Below, piece after piece: positions 42,295 to 49,999 of a DNA stretch of 64,000 bases. A model generated the notes under the pieces. That model was not told the origin of the DNA, ran no database searches, and saw only the letters and a program-made list of their open reading frames with translations. Every line of letters starts with the position of its first letter. The stretch's first letter is position 1. The stretch spans positions 1 to 64,000 of the forward strand of contig JBDHKD010000005.1 of the NCBI GenBank assembly GCA_039586575.1, read 5' to 3'. The stretch is from G020344215 sp039586575 (GTDB taxonomy: Bacteria; Gemmatimonadota; Gemmatimonadetes; Palauibacterales; KS3-K002). Position numbers and translations under genes: made by a program.

Positions 42295-44055
42295 GTGCTG
42301 AAGCAGCTCGCGCCGCTACTTCCCTACGCGCGCCGCTACCGGAGGCGCATCGCTGCCGGGCTTGCCCTGGTGGTGGTGAGCAACCTGTTCGCCCTCACCT
42401 GGCCCTACCTGCTGAAGCTGGCCATCGACGCGTTGGATGAGGGGATCACGCCGCGCGGGCTCGCCGCCTACGCGGGGGCGATCGTCGGGTTCTCCCTGCT
42501 GGGCGGCATCGGCAGGTACTTGATGCGCGAGCTGCTCAACGGGATGAGTCGCCATGTCGAGACCGATCTGCGCGACGACTACTTCGGCCACCTACTGAGG
42601 CTGGCGCCGGACTTTTATGGGCGCGTCCCCACCGGCGAGCTGATGAGCCGGGCCACCAACGACATCCCGGCGGTACGCATGGTGATCGGTCCGGCGATCA
42701 TGTACCTGGTGAACACCGCCGTGGTCTCGGTCATCGCGCTCACGATGCTCATACTGATCGACCTGCGGCTCACCATTCTCTCCATCCTGCCGCTCGCTCT
42801 GGTCCCGCTGGTCACCATCTATTTCGGTCGCGAGATCCACAAGCGCTTCGAGGCGATCCAGGCGCAGTTCGGTCGCATCTCCACCATGGCCCAGGAGAAC
42901 CTGGCGGGCGCCCGCATCGTGCGCGCCTACGTGCAGGAGGACTCGCAGGCCGGCCGCTTCGCCGAGCTCAACCGCGACTACATGGTGCGGAATATCCGAT
43001 TGGCGAAGATCTGGGGTCTCTTCCACCCCGCACTGATGACGCTCACCGGGCTGGGTGCTGTCATCGTGCTCGGTGTCGGCGGCCGCGACGTGATCATGGG
43101 TCGCATCACCATCGGCGACTTCGTCGCCTTCGCCTTCTACCTGTTGCAGCTCATCTGGCCGATGATCGCTCTGGGCTGGGTAATCAACCTGTTCGAGCGT
43201 GGCGCCGCATCGATGGGGCGGATCCAGGAGATCATGAGCGCCGAGCCCTCGATCCGCGACGCGCCGGACCCGTTGGAGGTCGCGGCGCCACGAGGCGCCA
43301 TCGAGTTCAGAGACGTCTCGTTCCGCTACCCCGGCACCGACCGCTACGTGTTGCGGAACCTCTCGTTCACTATCGCGGCCGGCCAGACCGTGGCCATCGT
43401 CGGCCGCACCGGCTCCGGCAAGAGCTCGATCGTCAAGCTGATCCCGCGCTTCTACGATCCCGACCACGGCGCGATCCTCCTCGACGGCGTCCCGATCCAG
43501 CGCGTCCGCATCGAGCAGCTACGCCGCCTCATCGCCATGGTGCCACAGGAGCCCTTCCTGTTCTCCGAACGGCTGGACGCTAACATCGGCTTCGGATTGC
43601 AGAACGGTGACGACCGGGAACGCATCGAGCTAGCGGCCGAGATCGCCCAGCTGGCCGAGACGATCCAGGACTTCCCGAAGGGCTACGATACCCAGCTGGG
43701 CGAGCGCGGCATCAACCTGTCGGGCGGCCAAAAGCAGCGAGCGACACTGGCCCGGGCGCTGACTCGCGACGCCCCGGTACTGATCCTGGACGACGCCCTC
43801 TCATCGGTCGACACCCACACCGAGGCCGCCATACTCGCCGGCCTGAAGGACGTGTTCGTAGGGCGCACCAGCCTGATCGTCTCGCACCGGGTGAGCGCCG
43901 TGAAGGACGCCGACCTCATACTGGTCGTGGAAGACGGCGAGATCGTGGAGTGCGGTGTCCACTCGCAGCTCTTGGAAGCGGATGGCGTGTACGCCCGATT
44001 GCTCAGGCGCCAGTTGCTGGAGGAGAGCCTCGAGGTCGATGCCGGCGCCGCTTAG
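42295..44055 (+). CDS. ABC transporter, fused permease and ATPase (exporter type)
   Basis: The 586-residue half-transporter starts at a GTG 1 bp after the ggt stop. Residues about 15-310 form a six-helix exporter domain (LALVVVSNLFALTWPYLLKL, MLILIDLRLTILSILPLALV). The ATPase domain has Walker A GRTGSGKSS at about 370-378, the signature LSGGQ at about 473-477 and Walker B LILDDALSS at about 496-504, with the switch His in LIVSHRVSAVK. It should work as a homodimer, in the MsbA/multidrug-exporter style. The substrate is unknown. Cotranscription with ggt hints at a peptide or glutathione-related cargo, which is speculative. Confidence 0.92.
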   Translation: MLKQLAPLLPYARRYRRRIAAGLALVVVSNLFALTWPYLLKLAIDALDEGITPRGLAAYAGAIVGFSLLGGIGRYLMRELLNGMSRHVETDLRDDYFGHLLRLAPDFYGRVPTGELMSRATNDIPAVRMVIGPAIMYLVNTAVVSVIALTMLILIDLRLTILSILPLALVPLVTIYFGREIHKRFEAIQAQFGRISTMAQENLAGARIVRAYVQEDSQAGRFAELNRDYMVRNIRLAKIWGLFHPALMTLTGLGAVIVLGVGGRDVIMGRITIGDFVAFAFYLLQLIWPMIALGWVINLFERGAASMGRIQEIMSAEPSIRDAPDPLEVAAPRGAIEFRDVSFRYPGTDRYVLRNLSFTIAAGQTVAIVGRTGSGKSSIVKLIPRFYDPDHGAILLDGVPIQRVRIEQLRRLIAMVPQEPFLFSERLDANIGFGLQNGDDRERIELAAEIAQLAETIQDFPKGYDTQLGERGINLSGGQKQRATLARALTRDAPVLILDDALSSVDTHTEAAILAGLKDVFVGRTSLIVSHRVSAVKDADLILVVEDGEIVECGVHSQLLEADGVYARLLRRQLLEESLEVDAGAA

Positions 44056-44260
44056 CTCGGTCACCCAGGCATCCTCGACTTCAACCAGACCCAACATCGA
44101 CCCGCCCTCGATGCGGGTGTGGACGTACACGCGCCGGCGCTCTCGGTCGAGCTGGTAGGTCGTGGCACCCGGTTTGAAGGGAAGCGCCGAATAGTGGAAC
44201 TTGGCTGCACACGAACCGAGCGGAGGAGAGTGGATGCCCAAGTACGAATCCAGTGTCACG
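44056..44260 (-). pseudogene. Possible gene remnant antisense to the ABC/SRPBCC junction
   Basis: In the 178-bp gap between the exporter and the SRPBCC gene the minus strand reads protein-like sequence, for example FHYSALPFKPGATTYQLDR and VYVHTRIEGGSMLGLVEVED. It has GC-rich third codon positions typical of this genome. The frame continues into the antisense of the exporter gene on one side and the SRPBCC start on the other, so no intact gene fits. I read it as a fragment of a lost gene. It might also be chance. Confidence 0.3.
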
Positions 44261-44680
44261 ATCAAGAGCCCCGTACAGACGGTCTTCGACTATATGCAGG
44301 ACATCGACCGCGAGCGCGAGTGGCAGCCGAGTCTGCGTGAGGCTTCCCAGTCGCCGGAGGGCGAACCCGGCGTCGGCACCGAACGGCGGTACGTGAGCGA
44401 GTTCTTGGGCCGGCGATTCGAGAACGTCTACGTCAACACGAGCTACGAGCCGCCACACAAGGTCGTCTATCGGAGCACCCCGGAGTCCGACACGCAGGCG
44501 ACCGGCGAGATTACCTGGGAGGCCGTGGACGGCGGCACCAAGGTCACGATGCGGGTGGAGGCAAAGATCGGAGGTCTGCTCAGGCTGGTCCCCAAAGCGG
44601 TGATCGAATCGGTCGGCCGCAAGGAGCTGAACGAGGCGCTGGCCCGCGTCAAGAAGCTCCTGGAAGCGCAGGGCGCCTGA
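44234..44680 (+). CDS. SRPBCC-family (polyketide cyclase/START-like) protein
   Basis: The ATG at 44234 follows GGAGGAG by six bases and gives 148 residues; an upstream ATG adds 11 non-conserved codons. The start MPKYESSVTIKSPVQTVFDY and middle REREWQPSLREASQSPEGEP are typical of small START-fold proteins, ending with a long helix (KELNEALARVKKLLEAQ). Such proteins bind hydrophobic ligands. The specific ligand is unknown. It converges with the lipoprotein gene, with 34 bp between the stops. Confidence 0.88.
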   Translation: MPKYESSVTIKSPVQTVFDYMQDIDREREWQPSLREASQSPEGEPGVGTERRYVSEFLGRRFENVYVNTSYEPPHKVVYRSTPESDTQATGEITWEAVDGGTKVTMRVEAKIGGLLRLVPKAVIESVGRKELNEALARVKKLLEAQGA

Positions 44681-44714
44681 GACCGGCGGACGACCTGACG
44701 GTCGCCCGGCGTCA

Positions 44715-45194
44715 TTACGGCAGTGGACAGAAGAACGGGGCAGGCAGCGGCAGCGGTTCGCGCGTTCCGGCGCCAACGCAGGAAAACTCGCCGCCGTCAA
44801 AGGTGCTGGTCTTTGTGAAGTGCTGGTCGTCGCTGAATACCCACTCGCCGCTCTCGTCGTTACCGGGATCGATCGCCTCCCAGGTGAAGGTGTTGCCGCA
44901 TAGCTCACCCCGGAAGATCGATCCGGAGTCGCCGGGCAAGGTGGAAGCGACGATCGTTGCCGTGACCTGGGTCAGGTCGGTCAGGCTCTGGGCGACCTCG
45001 AAGCGGTCGTCGCCGGTGATGCAGGACCCGTTCTCGCACTTGAAGGTACCGTTCCAAGACCCGGCCACGAGCAGGGTGGTCGAGCAGCTCGCGGTAACGG
45101 CCATGCTTTCCGACTGCTGGCAGCCGAGGCACAAGGCACTCGCAGCCGCCAGCACCAGGGTCGGCGCAATCGACCGCGCGGGCGTGGATTTCAT
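44715..45194 (-). CDS. Cysteine-rich predicted lipoprotein of unknown function
   Basis: The 159-residue protein has a signal sequence and lipobox-like ALCLGCQQ (Cys25), with a GGAGG Shine-Dalgarno upstream. The mature part is small and beta-rich with about six further cysteines (ASCSTT, KCENGSCITGDD, GELCGNTF, FSCVGAG, FFCPLP), suggesting disulfides. I recognise no family. It lies downstream of ccdA on the same strand (87 bp), which would fit a protein needing oxidative or thiol maintenance, but this is inference. Confidence 0.7.
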   Translation of the reverse strand: MKSTPARSIAPTLVLAAASALCLGCQQSESMAVTASCSTTLLVAGSWNGTFKCENGSCITGDDRFEVAQSLTDLTQVTATIVASTLPGDSGSIFRGELCGNTFTWEAIDPGNDESGEWVFSDDQHFTKTSTFDGGEFSCVGAGTREPLPLPAPFFCPLP

Positions 45195-45281
45195 CGGAAC
45201 CCTCCGGCGTCACGAGTAAAGAACCGACGAGCAAGCTTTGATTGGGCAGCAGGTCTCACAAGTCTGGTGGCTCAGTCACAC

Positions 45282-46022
45282 CTAGATCCGTTCCAACAGG
45301 AAGTCGGGCGTGAACTGGATCAGGTAGCCAGCCAGCACCGTGAACTTGCCCGTGACCAGCAGCAGCCCCACCAGGATGAGCAGGATCCCCGCCACCCATT
45401 CCACGTAGCGGACGTAGCGGCGGAATCGCTGGAACCAAGAGAGGAAGGCGGTGAGGGCTACCGCGCTCAGCACGAAGGGGATCGCCAGGCCCAGCGAATA
45501 GACGAAGAGCAGCCCCACACCCTCCGCGACGTTCGCACGGGTCGCCGCCAGCGTCAGTATGGAACCGAGGATCGGGCCAATGCATGGGACCCAGCCAGCG
45601 CCGAAGGCGACGCCGACCGCTACCGTACCTACGTAGCCGACCGGCTTGTTCTGGAACTGGTAGCGCTTCTCGCGGCTCAGCGCCGGTACCGGTATCACGC
45701 CCAGCAGCAGGACACCGAAGAGTATGATGATGACGCCACCCACGCGTGCGATGATGTCTTGATACGAACGCAAGAGCTGCCCGATATAGGTCGCCGAGGC
45801 GCCCATTAGCAGAAAGATCAACGTGAAGCCGGCGACGAAGAGCAGCGAGTGAACGAGCGTCACCCGCTTCACTTCCCCGCCGCCCTGCTCCAGCTCCTCC
45901 AGCCCTAGGCCGGTGACGAACGAGACGTAGGAGGGCACCAGCGGGAGAACGCAGGGGCTGAGGAAAGAGAGCAGCCCGGCGAGCAGTGCTACGACTATGC
46001 CGATCGAGGTGCCTTCTTGCAT
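45282..46022 (-). CDS. ccdA: Cytochrome c biogenesis/thiol-disulfide membrane protein CcdA
   Basis: The 246-residue protein has six membrane helices and the paired redox cysteines of the CcdA/DsbD family, Cys24 in FLSPCVLPLVP and Cys147 in GAGWVPCIGPILGS. It carries reducing equivalents from cytoplasmic thioredoxin across the membrane for haem attachment to cytochrome c or for repairing extracytoplasmic thiols. No cytochrome c biogenesis genes are adjacent; trxB is 9 kb away. An 8-bp repeat array lies immediately upstream (46059-46190). Confidence 0.94.
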   Translation of the reverse strand: MQEGTSIGIVVALLAGLLSFLSPCVLPLVPSYVSFVTGLGLEELEQGGGEVKRVTLVHSLLFVAGFTLIFLLMGASATYIGQLLRSYQDIIARVGGVIIILFGVLLLGVIPVPALSREKRYQFQNKPVGYVGTVAVGVAFGAGWVPCIGPILGSILTLAATRANVAEGVGLLFVYSLGLAIPFVLSAVALTAFLSWFQRFRRYVRYVEWVAGILLILVGLLLVTGKFTVLAGYLIQFTPDFLLERI

Positions 46023-46058
46023 GTGTCCAGCCTGACAGTGGGTCTGTGGTTCGGGGGA

Positions 46059-46190
46059 AGTGGGTCAGTGGGTCAGTGGGTCAGTGGGTCAGTGGGTGTC
46101 AGTAACCTAAGTGCCGATCTACTGACTTTCTGACTACTGACTTACTGACCTACTGATCTCCTGGCCTACTGATCTACTGGCCCACCGACC
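46059..46190. repeat. Two oppositely oriented 8-bp tandem arrays
   Basis: AGTGGGTC is repeated four times exactly (46059-46090) plus degenerate copies to 46104. After 15 bp, about nine degenerate units of CCTACTGA type (46118-46190) follow, which are the inverted counterpart. The pair could fold into a long imperfect hairpin. The second array runs into the last codons of speB, encoding its C-terminal GRSVGQ. Confidence 0.75.
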
Positions 46191-47076
46191 TACCTCCCCT
46201 CCCCTCTTCCCAATACCCGATCATCTTGTAGACCAGCTTGGCCACCAAAAAGTCCGGGGCCACGAGCCCCGCTATGGGCGCCAGCTCGACGACGTCGGCG
46301 GCGACGACGTTACGCTCGGCGAACACACGTCGGAGCAACGCCAGCGCCTGCACCCAGGTTCCGCCACCCGGCTCGGGCGTTCCGGTGGAAGGGACGTAGG
46401 CGGGGTCGAAGAAGTCGACGTCGAAGCTGATGTAGACATTCTCACCCAACGCCCCCATCGCGCGATCCATCCAGCCCGGCCCCTCCAGCTCCTCGCCATA
46501 TATCATGGTGAGGCCGAGATCGTCGATCAGCTTTTTCTCCTCGCTGTCGATGGCGCGAATACCGACGCCCACAGGCTTCACCCGATCTACCACCCTGCGC
46601 ATGACGCAGGCATGGCTCCAGCGGGTGCCGTGGAAGCTATCACGCAGATCGGCGTGGGCATCGAACTGCAGGATCGTCAGATCGTCGCCCAAGCGGTCGG
46701 CCCAGTACAGCACCGGCACCTGGGTGAGGGTGTGCTCGCCGCCCAGCATGATGACGAATTGACCCTGGTCGCAAACCTCCGCGTAGCGCTGGCCGAACTC
46801 CGCCAGCGCCGACTCCGGGCCGGCGGCACTCAACTCCAACAGCGGGTAGGTGTGGATGCCGGCCCGATACGGCTCGCTGTTCAGCTCGTGGTCATAAAGC
46901 TCAACGTGCCGAGAGGCGCGGAGGATCGCCTCGGGTCCGCGGCGCGCCCCCTCCATGTAGGAGGTCGTCGCCTCGTAGGGTACCGGGAGTAGCGCGACCT
47001 TGGCGCGGTCGCGGGCGCTGTACTCTTCCCCCAACCCGAGGAACGCGTAAGGATCTTCCCAAGAGAAATCGGACAT
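46174..47076 (-). CDS. speB: Agmatinase
   Basis: From ATG 47076 (MSDFSWEDPYAFLG) the protein is 300 residues; an upstream in-frame start would lie inside pdaD. It is a dimanganese ureohydrolase converting agmatine to putrescine and urea. Metal ligands are in MLGGEHTLT, QFDAHADLRD and ISFDVDFFDPAYVPSTGTPE. The pairing with arginine decarboxylase 8 bp upstream fixes the substrate as agmatine rather than arginine. The last residues (GRSVGQ) are encoded by the repeat array and are probably dispensable. Confidence 0.94.
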   Translation of the reverse strand: MSDFSWEDPYAFLGLGEEYSARDRAKVALLPVPYEATTSYMEGARRGPEAILRASRHVELYDHELNSEPYRAGIHTYPLLELSAAGPESALAEFGQRYAEVCDQGQFVIMLGGEHTLTQVPVLYWADRLGDDLTILQFDAHADLRDSFHGTRWSHACVMRRVVDRVKPVGVGIRAIDSEEKKLIDDLGLTMIYGEELEGPGWMDRAMGALGENVYISFDVDFFDPAYVPSTGTPEPGGGTWVQALALLRRVFAERNVVAADVVELAPIAGLVAPDFLVAKLVYKMIGYWEEGRGGRSVGQ

Positions 47077-47084
47077 CGATCCGG

Positions 47085-47642
47085 CTAGCGCAGCAGCACG
47101 GCAGCGGTGACGACGCTCACCCACTTGCCGTCGTCAGGCCCCTCGGCCGTCTGCGTGACGTTCGTCGTGTGCACGATCTTGCCGGAGACCTGCCACTGGG
47201 CACGCTGCGCGTCCCACGCCGTGTCCGAGTCGAACGGCACGCCAAGAATCGTCGCCAGCATGCTGGCCGCCAGATCCTCGGCGTAGTCGCCCGCCGTCCT
47301 CTCGCTCTGGCCGTACTCGTGGTGTTCCGACAGGTAGCCGAATTGCTGCCGATCTTTGGGGATCGCCACGCCGATGCTGGCGGCGATGAGCCGGCTCGGC
47401 TCGTTCGTTTCGAGCCTCGACATCACGGCGAAGACGATCTGTCCCGGCGTCAGCAGCTCGAGCCCCTCCTCTCGCTCGATCAGCTCGCAGTGCGGCGGGA
47501 AGATCGACGAGACGCTGACCAGGTTATAGCGAGCGATGCGGGCATCGCGCAGCGCCATCTCAAAGGCTGAGAGACGCTCGCGATGTACACCGACCCCCTT
47601 GGTCAGGAAGATCTTGCTCGGTACAAAAGAGTTACCGGGCAC
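47085..47642 (-). CDS. pdaD: Pyruvoyl-dependent arginine decarboxylase
   Basis: The 185-residue proenzyme self-cleaves at a Ser-Ser bond (NLVSVSSIFPP, predicted between Ser45 and Ser46) to create the pyruvoyl group. Other family marks are FVPSKIFLTKGVGVHRERL, MSRLETNEPSRLIAASIG and the C-terminal NVTQTAEGPDDGKWVSVVTA. It makes agmatine from arginine, which SpeB then converts to putrescine. The gene starts the two-gene polyamine unit. Between it and fur are short palindromes at 47709-47722 (CGGGCCGCGGCCCG) and 47738-47750. Confidence 0.95.
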   Translation of the reverse strand: MPGNSFVPSKIFLTKGVGVHRERLSAFEMALRDARIARYNLVSVSSIFPPHCELIEREEGLELLTPGQIVFAVMSRLETNEPSRLIAASIGVAIPKDRQQFGYLSEHHEYGQSERTAGDYAEDLAASMLATILGVPFDSDTAWDAQRAQWQVSGKIVHTTNVTQTAEGPDDGKWVSVVTAAVLLR

Positions 47643-47758
47643 GGCTCATCCCTCACAACAAAAACGCGGATCCGCGTGGCGCGGCCCGCGCAAATGGAAG
47701 CCTACACCCGGGCCGCGGCCCGAGTACTAGTGTAAGGGTTGTCGCACAACTCGGTAGA

Positions 47759-48196
47759 CTAGTTCCGGCACTTCGGGCAGTAGCCGATCAACTCCAGCCG
47801 ATAATCGAGAATCTCGAAACCGTCGTCGCTGCGAATCCCCTCTATCAGGTCCGTGTCGTGCGTGCCGACGACGTCCCGCACCACACCGCACTTCAGACAG
47901 CGAACGTGATCGTGGTCATCCGTACGGCCATCGTAGCGCGCCGGACCACCGCCCAGTGCAAGCTTGCGGGCCACGCCCGCCTCGACGAACGCCTCCAACG
48001 CCTTGTACACCGTCGCCAGACTGATGTCCGGCAGCACCTCACGCACCTGCGTGAAGATCTCGTCGGCCGTGGGATGCGACGTCACCTTGCGCAGGTAGCG
48101 GTAGATCGCCGCTCGCTGCGTCGTGTGCCGGTGGCCGGCCGTCTCCAGCGCCGACCTCAGCCTGTCCTCCGAGCTACCGCTTGGCGTGACTTCCAT
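47759..48196 (-). CDS. Fur-family metal/peroxide-responsive regulator
   Basis: The 145-residue repressor has an N-terminal winged helix (RHTTQRAAIYRYLRKVTSHP and LPDISLATVYKALEAF) and a metal domain with the regulatory HDHVRC segment. A structural zinc site is formed by Cys100, Cys103, Cys140 and Cys143 (CLKC, CPKC). The short N-terminus and the spacing are closest to PerR-type regulators, but Fur or Zur cannot be excluded. It is 6 bp downstream of an uncharacterised gene and may also have its own promoter inside that gene. Confidence 0.92.
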   Translation of the reverse strand: MEVTPSGSSEDRLRSALETAGHRHTTQRAAIYRYLRKVTSHPTADEIFTQVREVLPDISLATVYKALEAFVEAGVARKLALGGGPARYDGRTDDHDHVRCLKCGVVRDVVGTHDTDLIEGIRSDDGFEILDYRLELIGYCPKCRN

Positions 48197-48202
48197 GGTT
48201 CT

Positions 48203-48763
48203 CTAATCCGATTCTCTGGGCCGCTCGTCCCGAGGAATGACCGTTTCAATAATAGTACTAAAAGTTACTTCTGGTAGCACGCTGCTGTCAATGAAAATTG
48301 CTTTATGTTTGGCGCCCGAGCCGTTCCCGTTGCCGGAGCCGTTTCCGTTGGCGAAACGAGAGACCGCCTCGTCCCAAGCCTCGGACTTGCCGCCGACCTG
48401 GACGACCTCGGGGACTCCGGCATCGGCGAGTCGATTCAACAGGCGGTCCGGTATGTCGGCCACCCACCGCTGTGGCGCCGTGCCTTGCTCACGGATCCGC
48501 TGAACCCACTCGAACTCGTCGCTCTCCGGGTCGTCGAACTGGGCGTCGACGTGAGACGTCAGGATCCGCCGACGATCGTCACCGCCGTCGAAGCAAACGA
48601 GAACGATGAAATGGCAGGCGTGCTCGCGGTTGGGGAGCGGTGGGAAGACCCACAGCTCATCGATCGACGAGGCGGGAATGTTGTCGGCAATGGCTCGCAG
48701 CCGTCGGTCAAGCGGCAGTGCCCGATCCGGCTTGGTCGGACCGCGCACACCCTTTAGAAGCAT
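48203..48763 (-). CDS. Uncharacterised protein with Gly/Asn linker (186 aa)
   Basis: From ATG 48763 (MLLKGVRGPTKPDRALPL) the protein has 186 residues; an upstream ATG would add 16. I do not recognise the family. The first 125 residues read as an alpha/beta domain (ELWVFPPLPNREHACHFIVL, RRILTSHVDAQFDDPESD). A low-complexity NGNGSGNGNGSG linker then leads to a short tail (FIDSSVLPEVTFSTIIETV). There is no signal peptide. It lies 6 bp upstream of the Fur-family gene. The 3' end is unusually AT-rich for this genome. Confidence 0.65.
   Translation of the reverse strand: MLLKGVRGPTKPDRALPLDRRLRAIADNIPASSIDELWVFPPLPNREHACHFIVLVCFDGGDDRRRILTSHVDAQFDDPESDEFEWVQRIREQGTAPQRWVADIPDRLLNRLADAGVPEVVQVGGKSEAWDEAVSRFANGNGSGNGNGSGAKHKAIFIDSSVLPEVTFSTIIETVIPRDERPRESD
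48262..48291 (-). promoter_or_regulatory. Possible internal promoter for the Fur-family gene
   Basis: Inside the 3' end of the upstream gene the minus strand has TTGACA (48291-48286), 18 nt, TAACTT (48267-48262). The palindrome TAGTACTA (48253-48260) sits just downstream. A start near 48255 would give a leader of about 60 nt to fur. The -10 is poor. Confidence 0.35.
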
Positions 48764-48987
48764 TCGACGCCTGGGTCCATTTCCACTGCTGTGCTTTCGA
48801 TGCCAGCTCACCAGCCTCCACCTCCCTCACCCGACACCATCAGGCTGCTGCACCTAGACCGGTTCGCCCGGGGATGCCCTCATCCCGCAGAGCGCGAATA
48901 CCGCAGCGACAGGCCGACTTACGGCCTTTGTTCACCCCGCTGACTGTCCCAAGATACGGCCAGCGGCGCTGTCACTCAAGACCGAGC

Positions 48988-49998
48988 CTAGCCAGGCCGC
49001 CTAAGGGCGGCTCGGCAAGCCGCCAAGACCCGTTTGGTGACCTCGCCCACGCTACCTTCGACCACCGCCCCGGCCGCCTTCTCGTGGCCGCCGCCGCCGA
49101 AGGAGCGGGCCACGGCCGCGACGTCGGTGGCACCCGTTGAGCGAAGCGAGATCTTCACCTCTCCGCCCTCCAGCTCGCGGAGAAGGACTGCTACCTCGGT
49201 CCCCTGCAAGTTGCGCAGCTGGTCTATTACGCCCTCGTACTCCTGCAGTGGACCGATGCGGTGCGAGAGTTCCAGGTCGAGGACGCACCAGGTGATGCCG
49301 CTCTGCTCGTCGCGCCGCATGGCGGCAAGCGCCGAACCCAGCGTCTCCAGCTCCGCCGGCGTGAGGTTACCGAAAAGCGGCCGATACAGCGCCTCCGGGT
49401 CGACCCCGGCCTCGATGAGCGCTGCGGCGAGCCGGTGGGCCTGCGGTGTGGCGTTAGAATAACGGAACGACCCGGTGTCGGTGACGAGACCCACGTAGAG
49501 GGACTGCGCCGTCGCTAGCTCGATCGGGATCCCGGTCTGCAGTAGCACGTCGTAGATCAGCTCCGCGGTCGCCGCCGCCCGCGGATCGATGAGCCGGAGC
49601 GCCGCGCCGATCTCGCGCGCCGCGACCGCGTGGTGATCGATGACGATCGTACGGTCTCGCTCGTAGCCCGGCGCGAATTCGCCGAGGCGGCTCGGCTCCG
49701 AGGCATCCACCACCAGCTGCAGATCGGCGGTCCGCAGCGCTTCCAGCCCCGGCCCGCCGGGAGCCAGCGGCGCGGCCTCATCCGGTAACAGGAAACGGAA
49801 ACGGTCGGGCAGCGGGCTGGCGGCGAGCAACCTCACATCGCAGCCACGGGGACCGAAGTGATGAGCGATAGCGCAGGCGGAGCCCCAGCCGTCGCCATCG
49901 CCGTTGACGTGGGTGGAGACGGCGATCGAGGTTGCCGCCTTCAGCTTACCCGCGATGCGCTTCGCCAGGTCGAGACGGTGGGAGGGTGTCGAGATCAC
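48988..49998 (-). CDS. nrnA: DHH/DHHA1 phosphoesterase, NrnA-type oligoribonuclease/pAp phosphatase
   Basis: The 336-residue enzyme has the DHH-family motifs STHVNGDGDGWGSACA, VVDASEPSRLG and the signature IVIDHHAVA, with the GGGH motif (FGGGGHEKAAGAV) in the DHHA1 substrate domain. NrnA degrades 2-5-nt RNAs and dephosphorylates pAp. The gene follows the alanine symporter by 1 bp. A second DHH protein is 3 kb upstream (53068-54141). The 224 bp downstream (48764-48987) holds a small hairpin (48912-48926) and nothing else clear. Confidence 0.92.
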   Translation of the reverse strand: MISTPSHRLDLAKRIAGKLKAATSIAVSTHVNGDGDGWGSACAIAHHFGPRGCDVRLLAASPLPDRFRFLLPDEAAPLAPGGPGLEALRTADLQLVVDASEPSRLGEFAPGYERDRTIVIDHHAVAAREIGAALRLIDPRAAATAELIYDVLLQTGIPIELATAQSLYVGLVTDTGSFRYSNATPQAHRLAAALIEAGVDPEALYRPLFGNLTPAELETLGSALAAMRRDEQSGITWCVLDLELSHRIGPLQEYEGVIDQLRNLQGTEVAVLLRELEGGEVKISLRSTGATDVAAVARSFGGGGHEKAAGAVVEGSVGEVTKRVLAACRAALRRPG

Positions 49999-49999
49999 A

